Position numbers and translations under genes: made by a program. From Acanthochlamys bracteata (Eukaryota > Streptophyta > Magnoliopsida > Pandanales > Velloziaceae), in the NCBI GenBank assembly GCA_019914995.1, contig CM034127.1:13366269-13430268 (forward strand): a DNA stretch of 64,000 nt, in the 5' to 3' direction. Within the stretch, counting starts at the first letter, position 1. Each line of letters opens with the position of its first letter. The notes beneath the pieces were generated by a model. It was not told where the DNA came from, searched no databases, and worked only from the letters and a program-made list of their open reading frames with translations. Below are positions 11,201 through 22,100 of this stretch, piece by piece.

Positions 11201-11669
11201 CCGAGATCGCAGGCAGACCGGCGGCGAAGCTAGGGTTCGCTCGGCAGGTGCGAGCGTGGCTTCAATCGCCCGTGCTCGTCGGCGACAGAGGCAGCTGCGG
11301 TAGAGGAAAGGATGCTTGGGGGAGAAGCGAAGATGATCGGTGACGGATGGGCAACGGAAATGCGGGGATCGCGTTGTCGCGAGAGCGGGGGGGAGAGACG
11401 GACTGTTGGGAGAGAGAAGAAGAAAGAAACACGGGAAGATCGAGAAACGGAAGTTGGCGAAGTGTGGGTTTCAAATTAAACATTAAACACAGAAGTCATA
11501 AAAAAATATATCTTTTAGCGAGAGAAAATCACTTCAATTTGAAACCAACCATGCCTTAAAAAAACCTGCCATCACCTTCTCTCTGGCAGTCTCCATTAAA
11601 AGCTAGCAGTCTGAATGCTGTTTCCTTCTCTCTGATAGAGGAGGGAGATAGAAGAGAAGAGAAGAGAAG
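11201..11669. other. Flank between the CDC25-like and GST fragments
   Basis: A relatively GC-rich segment (about 11,160-11,460), probably the former promoter and leader of the CDC25-like gene. An open + frame at 11347-11559 is Arg/Glu-rich and resembles no family. A short purine-rich run (GAGAAGAGAAGAGAAG) lies near 11,650. Confidence 0.4.
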
Positions 11670-11740
11670 AGACGGTAGTGAAGGTGTACGTTGACAGGTT
11701 ACCACACCCGTCAAGGGCCGTGATCATCTTCTGCAATAAC
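11670..11740 (+). pseudogene. Theta-class glutathione S-transferase first-exon fragment
   Basis: One frame reads KVYVDRLPHPSRAVIIFC, matching the first beta strand and helix of plant theta-class GSTs, including the catalytic-Ser region (SRAVIIFC). No ATG precedes it in frame (TVV lies where the Met should be), and a TGA follows two codons after the Cys. I found no downstream GST exons, so it looks like an orphan remnant. The match is short but specific. Confidence 0.5.
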
Positions 11741-12700
11741 TGACAACTCGTCTTCGGTAATTTGATTTTTACGTTAACGATTTCATCTCTTTTGTTCCAA
11801 TTTCCAAATTCCGTTAACTGAATTTCAAGGTGAACTTCTGATTTTCTAACTAGCTAACTCACAAAGACGGGCATAGTTAGATTTTGCTTGTATTTTGAAA
11901 TTGTGAAATCAGTGATCAGTTGTTGCTGCAAAATTTTTGACGGAATTTGTCCAGCAAATATGAAATGAAATCCTCGATTACCAGGAATCAGAATAAACTT
12001 GTATATACCAACTTGCGCACAGCCTCTCGAGAGTGTTCTAGTGGAAAGGTGCATCAGTTCCACAGTACTTTTATCGAACAGGTGGCGGGCTTAAACAGTG
12101 TTGCCTCAGAGAGCGTGCATCGCAACGAGCTTCGACGGAAGAAGCGAGCACGAGAGAAGCCCGGAGCTGATACTGATAGCATGGAGTTGTTTCAGGCTTC
12201 CGGTGATCGGCATCGCGTGATCGATTCCATAATTTTAGCGCACTGAGTTGAAGTGTGAGGGATTTTTGGAGGGAAAGCTGGGATAGAGCGCGCGGGATGA
12301 AAAACCATTCCTTCATTCAAAATCAGATTTCAAAATGCTTGATGGATTCAACTGAAATGAGCCTTAATTTGAACAGAATATTTGGGCTTCAGCAAATTCT
12401 GATTTGGGCTTCAATGATAGAACAAATTAGTAGATATTTAGAAAACTTACCGTTTTCTTTTCACTATAATTTTTTATTTTATATGTTTTAATAAAATTTA
12501 AAAAATATATAATTTTTTTAAATTTAAGAAGTACAAAAAGATCCTACATAATCTGTTATTAATTATTTTTATTATTTTTAATAAAAGATAATTATTAAAA
12601 AATTTTTAAATATATATATTTAATAATTTGTTTTCAATAAACACTTAATGTAATTTTTATAAAATAAATAAAGCTTGATGTTTCTTTCTTTCATTTGTAA
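11741..12700. other. Intergenic region, nothing recognised
   Basis: About 1 kb. Overlapping ORFs on both strands at 11,850-12,320 have Arg/Ser-rich translations that I cannot assign. From about 12,460 to 12,660 the sequence is almost pure A/T and resembles the AT-rich repeat family seen elsewhere in the window. Confidence 0.4.
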
Positions 12701-13185
12701 TCGAACATATGGAATATCGTGAATTTCATACCGAAAATTCGCGTCAAAACTTTATCCATAAGTTCCAGGTATGAGATGACTCAGCAAACACATCCAAGCA
12801 ACAAACAAAACTGAGTCAGCACTAGTTACCCTGAAAAACTCACGCGTTCAATTAATGATCCAGCTTTAAAAAATGAATCTATTTTTAGCAAGGAATCTCG
12901 TTCAACTTCTTTCTAGTTAATCCGGATCCACTACTTTTTTTCCCTCCTTAATAGTCGAATCTAATCTGTTTCTATTACATAAATAATCTCCAGGAACATT
13001 TTAACTAAACAATCCTCTTCATTACTGAATGACTCTCTGTAATTGTTAACCTTGTAGTTTAACCGGTCCCAGCGGACCACCATACCTTCGCGTGAAACTT
13101 CCTTATATATAATAACTCGAACGTTCTTCGTAACATTTCTGAGACAAAGAAGAAGAAATTAAACAACAGCTAGCTAGGAGCAGGC
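12701..13185 (+). promoter_or_regulatory. ProDH promoter with TATA box and paired bZIP (TGACTCA) sites
   Basis: A TATA-like TATATATAAT lies at about 13,103-13,112, some 75 bp before the start codon. Further upstream TGACTCA (12,777-12,783) and its inverse TGAGTCA (12,812-12,818) form an inverted pair about 35 bp apart, each followed by GCA. In Arabidopsis, ProDH promoters are activated by S-group bZIP factors through ACTCAT-type elements. TGACTCA contains the ACTCA core, so these sites are plausible equivalents. The function is inferred. Confidence 0.5.
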
Positions 13186-16100
13186 ATGGCGATCTGGATC
13201 CAGAAAACAAGCAGAATAATCAACAGAACAGTTTTTTTTCGGACATTGATTCTTCGATCTCTCCACTCTCTCCCGCAAGCTTCGAAATCGGTGGTAGCTA
13301 ATTCAACGTCGTCTCCGGAAATCACCGAGACACCGTCGCCTCCGCCTTCGACTCCACAACAAAATCTTCGATCACTCCACTCTTCTCCAGAAGCTAAGAA
13401 ATCAGTAATAGCTAATTCAAAATCTCCCGATATCACCGAGACACCGTCGACGCCGCTGTCATCAACTCCACAACAAAATCTTCGAACGCTTCATTCTTCT
13501 CCACAAGTTCAGAAATCGGTATTGGCACCTTCGACGGATATGGAAATCAACGCCGAGAACATACCGCCGTCACCAATGCTGCAGCAACAAGAAAAACAAC
13601 CATCGCTCGATCTGGATGACACTGAGAAACTCTTCGCATTAACACGAACAACTTCACTTATCCGAGGTGTTGCTGTTCTCAGAGCGATAACTTTGAATCC
13701 ATTGGTAGATTTGGGAACGAGAGTTCTCAATCCGGAATCGATGCTGATGCGATTCGGTTTGACGAGATCGGTGGTATTGGGAGCTGTTCGATCAACTGTA
13801 TATAAACAGTTCTGTGCCGGAGAGAGCGTGGAGGGAGCTGCGCAGACCCTGACGGAGTTGTGGCGATCTGGGCTCAAAGGGATTCTCGATTACGGTGCGG
13901 AAGACGCGGAGGATTCCGAATCTTGCGACCGGAATCTAGCCGGATTTTTACGAACGGTTGAGATGATTCCTTCGCTTCCTGAATCTTCTGTAAGTCACTT
14001 CGCTTTGAATTTCTGGAAACTTGTCCTTTATCAGTTGAAAGTTCCTGTTTTCGGTGAATTTTGTGGATTTTTTCATTTAGCCGTAACTTACTAGAATCTT
14101 TTGAGTCGATTTCTTCAAATCAAACACGTATCTTGTAGTGGATTCGGTTTTCAATAGCATTGCCCTTAGATCGATCGGTTGCCACCATGCATAACCTGTT
14201 TTATTCGATATAAAATGCCAACGGAGATTTTCAATAAAGTAGTTAATTAATGGAAAGAAAAAACATCTTGATTTAGTTTCTATTGATGGTGCACTTTTTG
14301 CTTGATATCTTTGCTAGAAGATCCACGGGAGAACTCCGAGAAGTATGACATATGGCATTGTGATTCGTGTGTTATTTTATAGAATGTCAACATTGTGGCC
14401 ATGGAACTTGTAGAGATGTCCGTTTGTTTTAGTTTTTTTGTAGAATTAGTCACGTGAAGGAACACATGCCATGCTTCCCAGAATTCTATGTGGTGAGACA
14501 AGCTGGAAGGGAAGTACGTGTCTTTTATCATATTACCAAATCAATTTAGGGTCATTGATTGAGATTTTTGCAATGAGATGGTTAATATTTTACAAAGTAA
14601 GTCAATTTGATGTGGAAGCATTTCATTATGGCAGCCATTGGTGTTTGGCCATTCCTGAAAGCAATGTCTTAAAAGGATATTAAAAAGTTATTGATCTTTT
14701 ATTTTGCACAAATGTAGTTTTCTAGCTATGGAACTAATTTTCTTGGAGATGCAAGTCGGAGCTGATAGATTGTGAATTGGATTCAATATAAATGGTACTA
14801 CCTATCTGAATACTAGTCCTAAATAAGTTTTGATTTTATTTGGGGAAAAAAATCCAGTTGCTTAAAATTTTTTAGGCAAGAGCTAGTAAATTTAACTTAA
14901 ATGTGGAAGTAATTCCGAGAAATTGATTTTCTTAAATTCTTAATACGTGCTCTTTGCTCATGTAGAGCAGTAAGCAATTTACTTTCTAGGTAGCAGTATC
15001 GTTTGCTAGAAAGGGGTTTTTTTCTCTCTTGACACCTCAATAGTCTGCTTTGCTGCATAAAGAATTTCTTATTTATATTAGATATTTAATTGTTTACTTC
15101 TAATTTATTATCTTAAGCGGTTATTTTACTTTATCTATTTTCATTAAATTATCTTTAATCAATTTGAAAACAAAATAATTGCTTATTGCCAGGTGAGCTT
15201 TGCTTGTGTGAAGATCACTGCTCTTTGCCCCATCACGTTGCTGGAGAGAGTAAGCGATCTACTGAGGTGGGAGCAGAAGGACCCTTCGTTTCACCTGCCG
15301 TGGAAATTGGAAACCTTACCAATCTTCTCTAGCTCTAGTCCTCTGTACCACACCCCTTCCATTCCAGAAGCCCTCTCTGACTTAGAACTGCAAGAGCTCC
15401 ATGTTGCAATGAAGAGGCTTTCCAAGCTTTGCCAACGGTGCTCTGAGCTTAATGTTCCTTTGCTAGTCGACGCTGAGTACACATCAGTCCAACCGGCGGT
15501 TGACTACTTTACTTATACTGCTGCAATGCAGTTCAACCGTGGTGACAACCCAATTGTCTGGGCCACAATGCAGGCCTATTTAAGAGACTCCAGGGACAGG
15601 TTGGTGCAGGTCGTGAAGGCCGTGGAGTGTGAAAAGATCTCACTGGGGTTCAAGCTTGTTAGGGGAGCTTATTTGACGAGGGAAGCAAAGGTGGCATCAT
15701 CACTAGGACTGCAGTGTCCAATTCATGCGAGCATTGACCAGACTCATGCATGCTACAACAATTGTGCTTCAATCCTACTTCAAAGGATTCAAAAAGGCTC
15801 CATCTCTGTCATGCTTGCCACCCATAACATTGAATCAGGTAATGCATCAAACACTTCATCTAAAAAGTTGGCTGTATGTTGAAGGTATTATGCTTATAAA
15901 GTCTCATAGTTGTAGTTAAGGAGCATGCTGTATAGTATACTCATCCTTTTCAAAGACGATGATTGCAGTACCATCTAGAATGTAGCAGTCTCTCTCTTCA
16001 TGGTATATGGATTTCTGAAATTGTTGATTTTCTTGGAACAATTTCACAGGGAAGATGGCAGTGGCTAAAGCTGAGGACCTAAAGATTAAAAAGGGTGACC

Positions 16101-16524
16101 CAAGGCTACATTTTGCGCAGCTTATGGGCATGGCAAATTGTCTATCATTAGGTTTAGCAAATGCAGGATTCCAAGTGAGCAAGTACTTGCCATATGGCCC
16201 TGTCGATCAGGTGATACCGTATCTCATTCGGAGAGCTGAGGAGAACAAAGGTTTCCTTTCTTCCTCGACCCTGGACAGACAACTTATGAGGTAAATCAAA
16301 TGCATTAAATTTCCAACATATGTACATGTTTATTCCCATAGGTTCGTTATTATTATTTTTCTTAATACGGAATTGAAAATCACAATTTATTTAGTGTTTT
16401 TTAGGATGATAATACTACTGAATGTATTTTGTGAATGTGTTAACTTTGCTCTTGCAGGAAAGAACTGATGAGGAGGTTTAAAACTGCAGTATTCAGGAAG
16501 AAACCGAGCAACATGCAGCCTTAG
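13186..16524 (+). CDS. PRODH: Proline dehydrogenase, mitochondrial
   Basis: Spliced CDS: 13186-13989, 15193-15838, 16050-16290 and 16458-16524, 1,758 nt, 585 aa. ProDH is an FAD enzyme of the mitochondrial inner membrane that oxidises L-proline to pyrroline-5-carboxylate, the first step of proline breakdown. The N-terminus is Arg/Ile-rich and lacks acidic residues, like a mitochondrial presequence. The catalytic barrel follows, with LVDAEYT, FKLVRGAYLTRE, MLATHNIESG and the substrate-binding YLIRRAEENKGFL near the C-terminus. The end, FRKKPSNMQP, is intact. Arabidopsis ProDH is about 499 aa; the excess here is largely an N-terminal region with a tandem 38-residue repeat (residues 24-61, 62-99 and a partial copy from 100). 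All junctions are GT-AG and keep phase. Intron 1 is 1.2 kb. Paired TGACTCA sites lie upstream, and a decayed copy of the 3' end lies downstream. Confidence 0.96.
13255..13536 (+). repeat. 114-bp in-frame tandem repeat in ProDH exon 1
   Basis: Two full 114-bp units (13255-13368 and 13369-13482) and a partial third (13483 to about 13536). Each unit starts R(S/T)LHS and continues with a KSV motif; the full units also share ITETPS and end TPQQNL. Units of 38 codons preserve the frame. Divergence between units is uneven, so the duplication is not brand new. Confidence 0.85.
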
Positions 16525-17010
16525 AAGATTTGGTTTTAGAGAAAGCACACCTGTACATAAAGTCTTTCTTATAACTTTTAAGTTTTCTGGGGGAGAAGGA
16601 AATGGTGGCTAGCACAAAATAATGGCATTAGTTGAAATGAAAATGATAATTCTTTGGTTATTGACAAATTTTGTTGTGTGAGAAAACCTTAATTTTGTGT
16701 CATTTGCGACAGTTTCTACCCATTTTGATGCCCGTAACATAGACTTTGTGTACGTTGGAACATCTAATAACACATAATTATGGAATAAAGGATTTCATTC
16801 AAATATCAGTTATCTTCATTTGTTACTCAAGTTTGGAAAGTTTCATAAGTACCATTAAATTCCTTCTTTCATTTCAATTTTACCGCTTTCATAGTTGTTG
16901 ACATTTCTATGCTTGCACGTGGAGTTGGTATAACACCAACTTCTAAACTCACAAAGAAGAAGGTGAGAGCTGTCAAACAAGCAAAACAGCAGTAAGCAAA
17001 CATTCTAAAT
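16525..17010. other. ProDH 3' flank
   Basis: 3' UTR of ProDH and AT-rich spacer. I see no gene. From about 17,011 the decayed copy of the ProDH 3' end begins. Confidence 0.5.
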
Positions 17011-17660
17011 CACTGGGGTTGTTGGACACAGGATTTCAAGTGAACAAGTACTAGCCACATGACCCTATTGATCAGGTCATCCCTTAGAGCTAAGGAGAAC
17101 AACGGCTTCCTGTCTTCCTTGACTTTGGACATCCAACTTATGAGGTGCCTATACCATACATCATATTTCTTTGGGTTCTTTTTCCACTTATTAGAGCTTG
17201 TTTCAAATATACCAAATTCTACTTTTTCCTTTCAAAATTTGAATTCGACCACTTATATGTTTCAATTATCACTCCACACTCCACTTTTATTTCCACATCA
17301 AATTTCACTTCTATCAAAATTCAACCTCAATTTTACTTTAATTATTTCAAATGTCACTTCGAATTCTACTTTCACCGAATTTCACTTCTTACTACACTCT
17401 ATTTTCACAAAATTTAATTTCATTAAACTCACGTACATTTGAAACATTTCTACTGTGAGTATGACAAACACGTTTTAGTTTGACTGTGCTACTTTGCTAT
17501 TGTAAGAGATTAACTGAAGAGCAGGTTTAAAGCAGCAATATTCGGGAAGAAACCGAGTAATGTGCAGCCATACCAGATTCGGGTTTAGGGAAAACCACAG
17601 TAGTACGTACAGGTTTTTCTTATAATGTTTAAACACTTGTAGCACTTTTTTTTTAAGGGA
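17011..17660 (+). pseudogene. Truncated duplicate of the ProDH 3' end
   Basis: The segment repeats the end of ProDH exon 3 (GFQVNKY, PIDQVIP, RAKENNGFLSSLTLDIQLMR at about 17,030-17,144) and exon 4 (SRFKAAIFGKKPSNVQP at about 17,520-17,575), followed by sequence like the real 3' UTR. An in-frame TAG follows NKY, and another stop and small deletions break the rest. Exons 1-2 are absent. The intron copy (about 17,145-17,515) is longer than the 167-bp original because a MITE-like element sits in it. It is best explained as a partial tandem duplication that decayed. Confidence 0.85.
17194..17450. mobile_element. MITE-like insertion in the duplicated ProDH intron
   Basis: The element is bounded by inverted sequences: GAGCTTGTTTCAAATATACC at the left, and at the right, read on the other strand, GAAATGTTTCAAATGTACG. 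The interior has many CACTTC/GAAGTG-like words. The ends and interior resemble the clearer Tourist-like element at 50250-50501. The left flank is TTA, but the right flank is TAC, so the target duplication is imperfect. Confidence 0.55.
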
Positions 17661-18007
17661 ATAGTAACCAGTGCAACTCTTACTGCAAAACCTTAATTTT
17701 GTCTCATGCAAGCATCCATTCATTCTCTTATAAGAAACCTTTCTGGTTCACAAAGGAGTACGAAAGGACTTCACCAGACAAACACATTCCAAGGAGCAAA
17801 CAATCATGGTTGCATCAACCGGGATATATTTTATTGATATAATCTGTACAACGGAGTTACATGATGATGAAGATGGAGACTATTGAACACCCACCCTTGT
17901 ATGGGGCTCGTCAAAAAACATCCTGTACAATTGTGTATCTACATGAGTTTGAACCTGTGCTATGTTTTTGGAGAACAAAATCAATTGGACCTCCAATATT
18001 ATAAAAT
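17661..18007. other. Spacer between the ProDH duplicate and the MDN1 3' end
   Basis: About 350 bp containing the presumed 3' UTR and polyadenylation region of MDN1, read on the - strand. No other feature seen. Confidence 0.5.
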
Positions 18008-19102
18008 CTACTCATTTGCACTCTGCATAAGCTCGAACCACTGCAAAAGGAAGAAGAAAGAAGGTCAATGTAATCCTTGCATAAGAGTAAGCAATTATCG
18101 AGTTACTTAACAACAGGAAAGACACAAACCTGTCTTAATAAATCTGCAAGGGTCCTTGGTAATACTTCAATATTCTTCAGAACCATATAGTATGGGAATG
18201 GAAATGAATTCAGGTACTTTGTAAATGTGAGCTTTTCACCTTCGAATATCGCCTCCTGCAATATAGAAAATGCACCAATTGAAAATATGGGTTTAGAAGA
18301 TAATTATGGTCAAATCCAAAATTCCGCTCTATAATGCAGACAGCATAAGAGGTCCCTTACCATCATATCCATTATAGACTCGTGGGGGCTATCAACAATT
18401 ATAAATGCTATCATTCGTCCCTTGCTAAGGACATCCCTCACATAGCGCTTCAAGTTCTCCTGTTTTAACCAAATATCTTATCATAGCTGTATATACAACT
18501 GAAAACCAAGAAATAGCAACAAACTGAGCTTCATACCTTTTCATGAAATCGACCATCAGCAATGATCAAAATCAGTTGATTCAACAGGTTGTTCCCAGAT
18601 GGTGTTCGGGCTCTTGCCACCATAGTATCAAGTATATTGTTCAAATACTTCAGTAGATCAACCACTGGTTCATCAGCTATGGTATTGTCTTGCTTAAATG
18701 ACAAGCTAGATATCATCTGCATGCATCACCCGCATAAGCCAGAAGCTCATTTATTTTCCTTCCCAAAATCAGGAAAAAGTTTAGAAAAAAAAAATCTTCA
18801 ATGTCAATGTTACGACTCACCTTGATTCCAGCTTCTCTGTTGAAGGGTTGATCAAAGTCGTGTAGCAGCTTAATATTTCCCTTCTCTCCAAAGCTGGCAA
18901 CAGCAAGTTGTCCTACTTCCAACTGTGACATTGCTCGGCATACCGTGACTAGAGACTCTGTCGCAACATCTCCGCAACGGTTCTCAGACATACTCCTTGA
19001 ATCATCTATTGCAACCACTACCTGGTAGTCACGTTTGTTTGGACGGGTCCGTCTCAGCCATATCTTGTCTTTACGAAAATGGCTTGCTATGTAAGGAATC
19101 AC
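18008..19102 (-). other. MDN1 C-terminal MIDAS (vWA-like) domain exons
   Basis: Last five exons (19102-18821, 18716-18539, 18459-18361, 18255-18130, 18040-18008), roughly residues 5,215-5,453. The metal-ion-dependent adhesion site motif DxSxS is present as AIDDSRSMSEN near residue 5,249. FGEKG, LLHDFDQPF, LILIADGRFHEK and FPFPYYMVLKNI follow, ending WFELMQSANE. In the family this domain grips the UBL domains of the substrate factors Ytm1 and Rsa4. All metal-binding residues I can check are intact. Confidence 0.92.
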
Positions 19103-22100
19103 CTGAATTTACACAGAAAACACGTTAACCTAGTTTATTAGGAACAAAGAACAAATCATTACCCCTCCAAGAGCTAAGCAGGGACAATTCGAAGAATCCA
19201 GAGGAACAAGGGAGAAAACAAATCATCAAACTGAATGTATATGGATCAGTAGCATACCTTCTTCATATTTATTCTTTTCCCAGTCTTATAATCTCCTTGA
19301 AGCTTGCTTGCAAGAGTAGGTTCCATGACTAGACGTAATTGCTCAGCCAATTCCTGCGAGAGTTTGGCTGTGGACAGTTCATACTTCTTCCACTCAGTGG
19401 TAGCATTTTGCGTCCTCTCCTCGGTCAGTTCAACATCCATATCTTTTGGTAATTCTTGATCCCTGCAAATAGTGTCCACAGGACCCATCCTCTCACTCAT
19501 ATATGATCTTTTAAATGAGACCATGCCACCAACAGCGCTACTTTGGTCAGTAAGCAGCATCTCTTTTGTTGGAGCATCGTCACCAATATCCATGTCAACT
19601 GCTTCATCACAACCACTCTGCCTTGATTTTGATTGATGGGAAGCCTTTATGTCGTGTGTTTCACATGATTCCTTAACCAAATCCACTTTTTCATCTTCTT
19701 TAACTCTCTTGTGGCTTTTATCTTGATCATTCTTGTTCCAACTGGAATTATCTTTGACCTGATCCAATGTTGCAGATCCACGTGCTTGGAAGGTGCCTAT
19801 TTCTGCCTCTGAGACATACCGAAATTCAGCAGCCTCTTCATCCTCAAGATTAGAAACTGCTTCAGAAGGAAGCTCATCTATGTCATAGGAAATTGTTACA
19901 CTCTCTTTCCATGAGGTCATTGCGTCTCCTAAACTCCTGTAGGGATTTGGAGGAAATTGATGCTCCACTGGCTCAGCGCCTTCTGAAGAAAAGGGTTTCG
20001 ACTTATTGGAAGCTACCATTAAACCACCATTTAAGTCTGGAAGAGTTGCTTCATTATTGGAAGGACCGTGAGATGGTGAAGTTTTAGACGGAGCAAGATC
20101 ATTACTCATATCGAAGCTGTTTGATGAGCCTAGTTCTGGTTTCATAATTTGGTCAGCAGCACGAGGCCAGCTTTCTGGAACAGCACTATCTGCACTTTGT
20201 GTGGGAACATTAGAAGATTCAACTTTTTCAGACTGGAGATTTTCTTTAGATGAGTGGACTGAGTCTGTGTTTTCATCCTGGGTATTTTCCTCCTCATCAT
20301 TCGGGTCAGTATATTGATCAATTTGCACTGAACTTCCATCAACATGGTCGGTGTCATTGGATTCACCATCTTCATCATTTGCTTCCTTGTCCGATCCACT
20401 AGGATCTGACTCAACATCAGATGCTCCAGGTTCGCCCATACTTTTATCTTCAGGATTCCCGTCTACATTTTCTTCAGGTTCAAACTGAACTCCACTTGGA
20501 TCTTTGAATAAATTATCTTTATCAAAGTTCATATCTTCAGCAATCTCTTCGTCATTGGAAGTATTAGGTTCCATTTTCTCTTCGCTCAACATGTCTGATC
20601 CTCCATGATCTAACTCTCCTGATTCTTCAGAAATGCTATCATCCTCCTTAGCCCTTAGTTCCCTGGAACTAGAGTCTGCTTCCTTGACAGAAGGTCCCGA
20701 TTCATATTTGTCTGTGGAACTATCAGGTTTACTATCTGCATCTTTGTCCCACTGCTTCTCTGCATTTACCTGATTACCATCACCTTCATCACCCATCTTT
20801 GATTCCAAGTTCATATCCTCGTCATCATCAGAGCTCTCATCATCAGAGCCTTCACTTACACTGAATGTATCTGCAGCGAAATCCTCATTCATTTCTACGC
20901 CTTTATCTTTGTCGCTTGGTATTCTAGTCGAATCATCCAAACCGTCATGCTGCAAGTATATTAAATATTGCATCAACATCAAAAGATGAAAGTATAAACT
21001 AGAAACTGATTAAAAATGTCTTATAGAGGCATACCTGCTGGCTAGTTCCGAGTAGTTGATCTTCATCATCCAATTGATCACTCACATCATTGACACCTTC
21101 GCCTTCTCCCATGCCTGTCCCTCTTTCTTCTTTTGTTGCCCCAGAAGTAGTGTCTTCAGGTGGCTCTTCCACAGAACCAAATCCTTTTGATAGCAGTACA
21201 GTAAAAATGTGGGCCAGTGCATTACTCATCTTAATTATCTGCAAATGATTTGTAATCACTCAAACAGAAAAATGACAGAATGCAATTGAAAGACATCAGA
21301 AAGAAAAACAAGACAGCTCAAGGATATATTTAGAAAGGTGTTGCTTACACTAATATGAACGTCTAAATACTCAGCCAGAACTTCTTCTCCAAAAGTCAAT
21401 AGAGAGTTTAACAATACGTAGGTACGCTTCATAAGTCTCTCTATTAAGAAAAGTGCCTTGATGTCTCTCTCAGATGAGAACTCAGCAAGGTGACTCTGAG
21501 ATCATAAAGTCAAGATTTGCCAATCAATACCTTGAAACAGCCAAAAAGAAGTTTTGAAAGTTTGACAAGAAGGAAGAAAGTAGAAAAAGGGTAGGAATAT
21601 ACCGCAACAACTACCATATCCCGAACAGCGTTACATATTCGTTTTAGATTCAGATTTGACACTAACGATTCCAAGACACATTTCCAGGAAGTGATATTCC
21701 TGATAGAATGATCTCCGGAACTGCTATTCCCAGTAAAGATAAATTTTAAAGCATCTACAACGAGTTCATTTGTCTCCTCAACAGCTCCTGAAAATTTTGC
21801 ACTGAGCATAGTGAAAGTTCTCTTGGAAGTAGAATCATCTTCACCAGTTGATTGATTGACCTCCGACTCATACTGGAATGCCTCCATCATTCTTTTTCCC
21901 TGCAAAATCAACAGGACCAATTTACAGTTGATTCAACTTTATGGTTACCCTACTGTATACCATCACATAAAATTGAATTATGTAAATGAAATACAAGTGA
22001 ATCCAAGAAAAATATTTATTTCAATTGTTGGATCATTGGGAGTTATGTTATATGCAACATCAATAAAACTGATTACATAAGACTACAGATATAAGTGAGT

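Noticed and set aside
11347..11559. Open + frame upstream of the CDC25-like pseudogene
   Set aside because: Arg/Glu-rich translation with no family resemblance; it overlaps a GC-rich leader-like region.
11947..12316. Overlapping ORFs on both strands
   Set aside because: No recognisable domain or splice context; treated as unassigned intergenic DNA.
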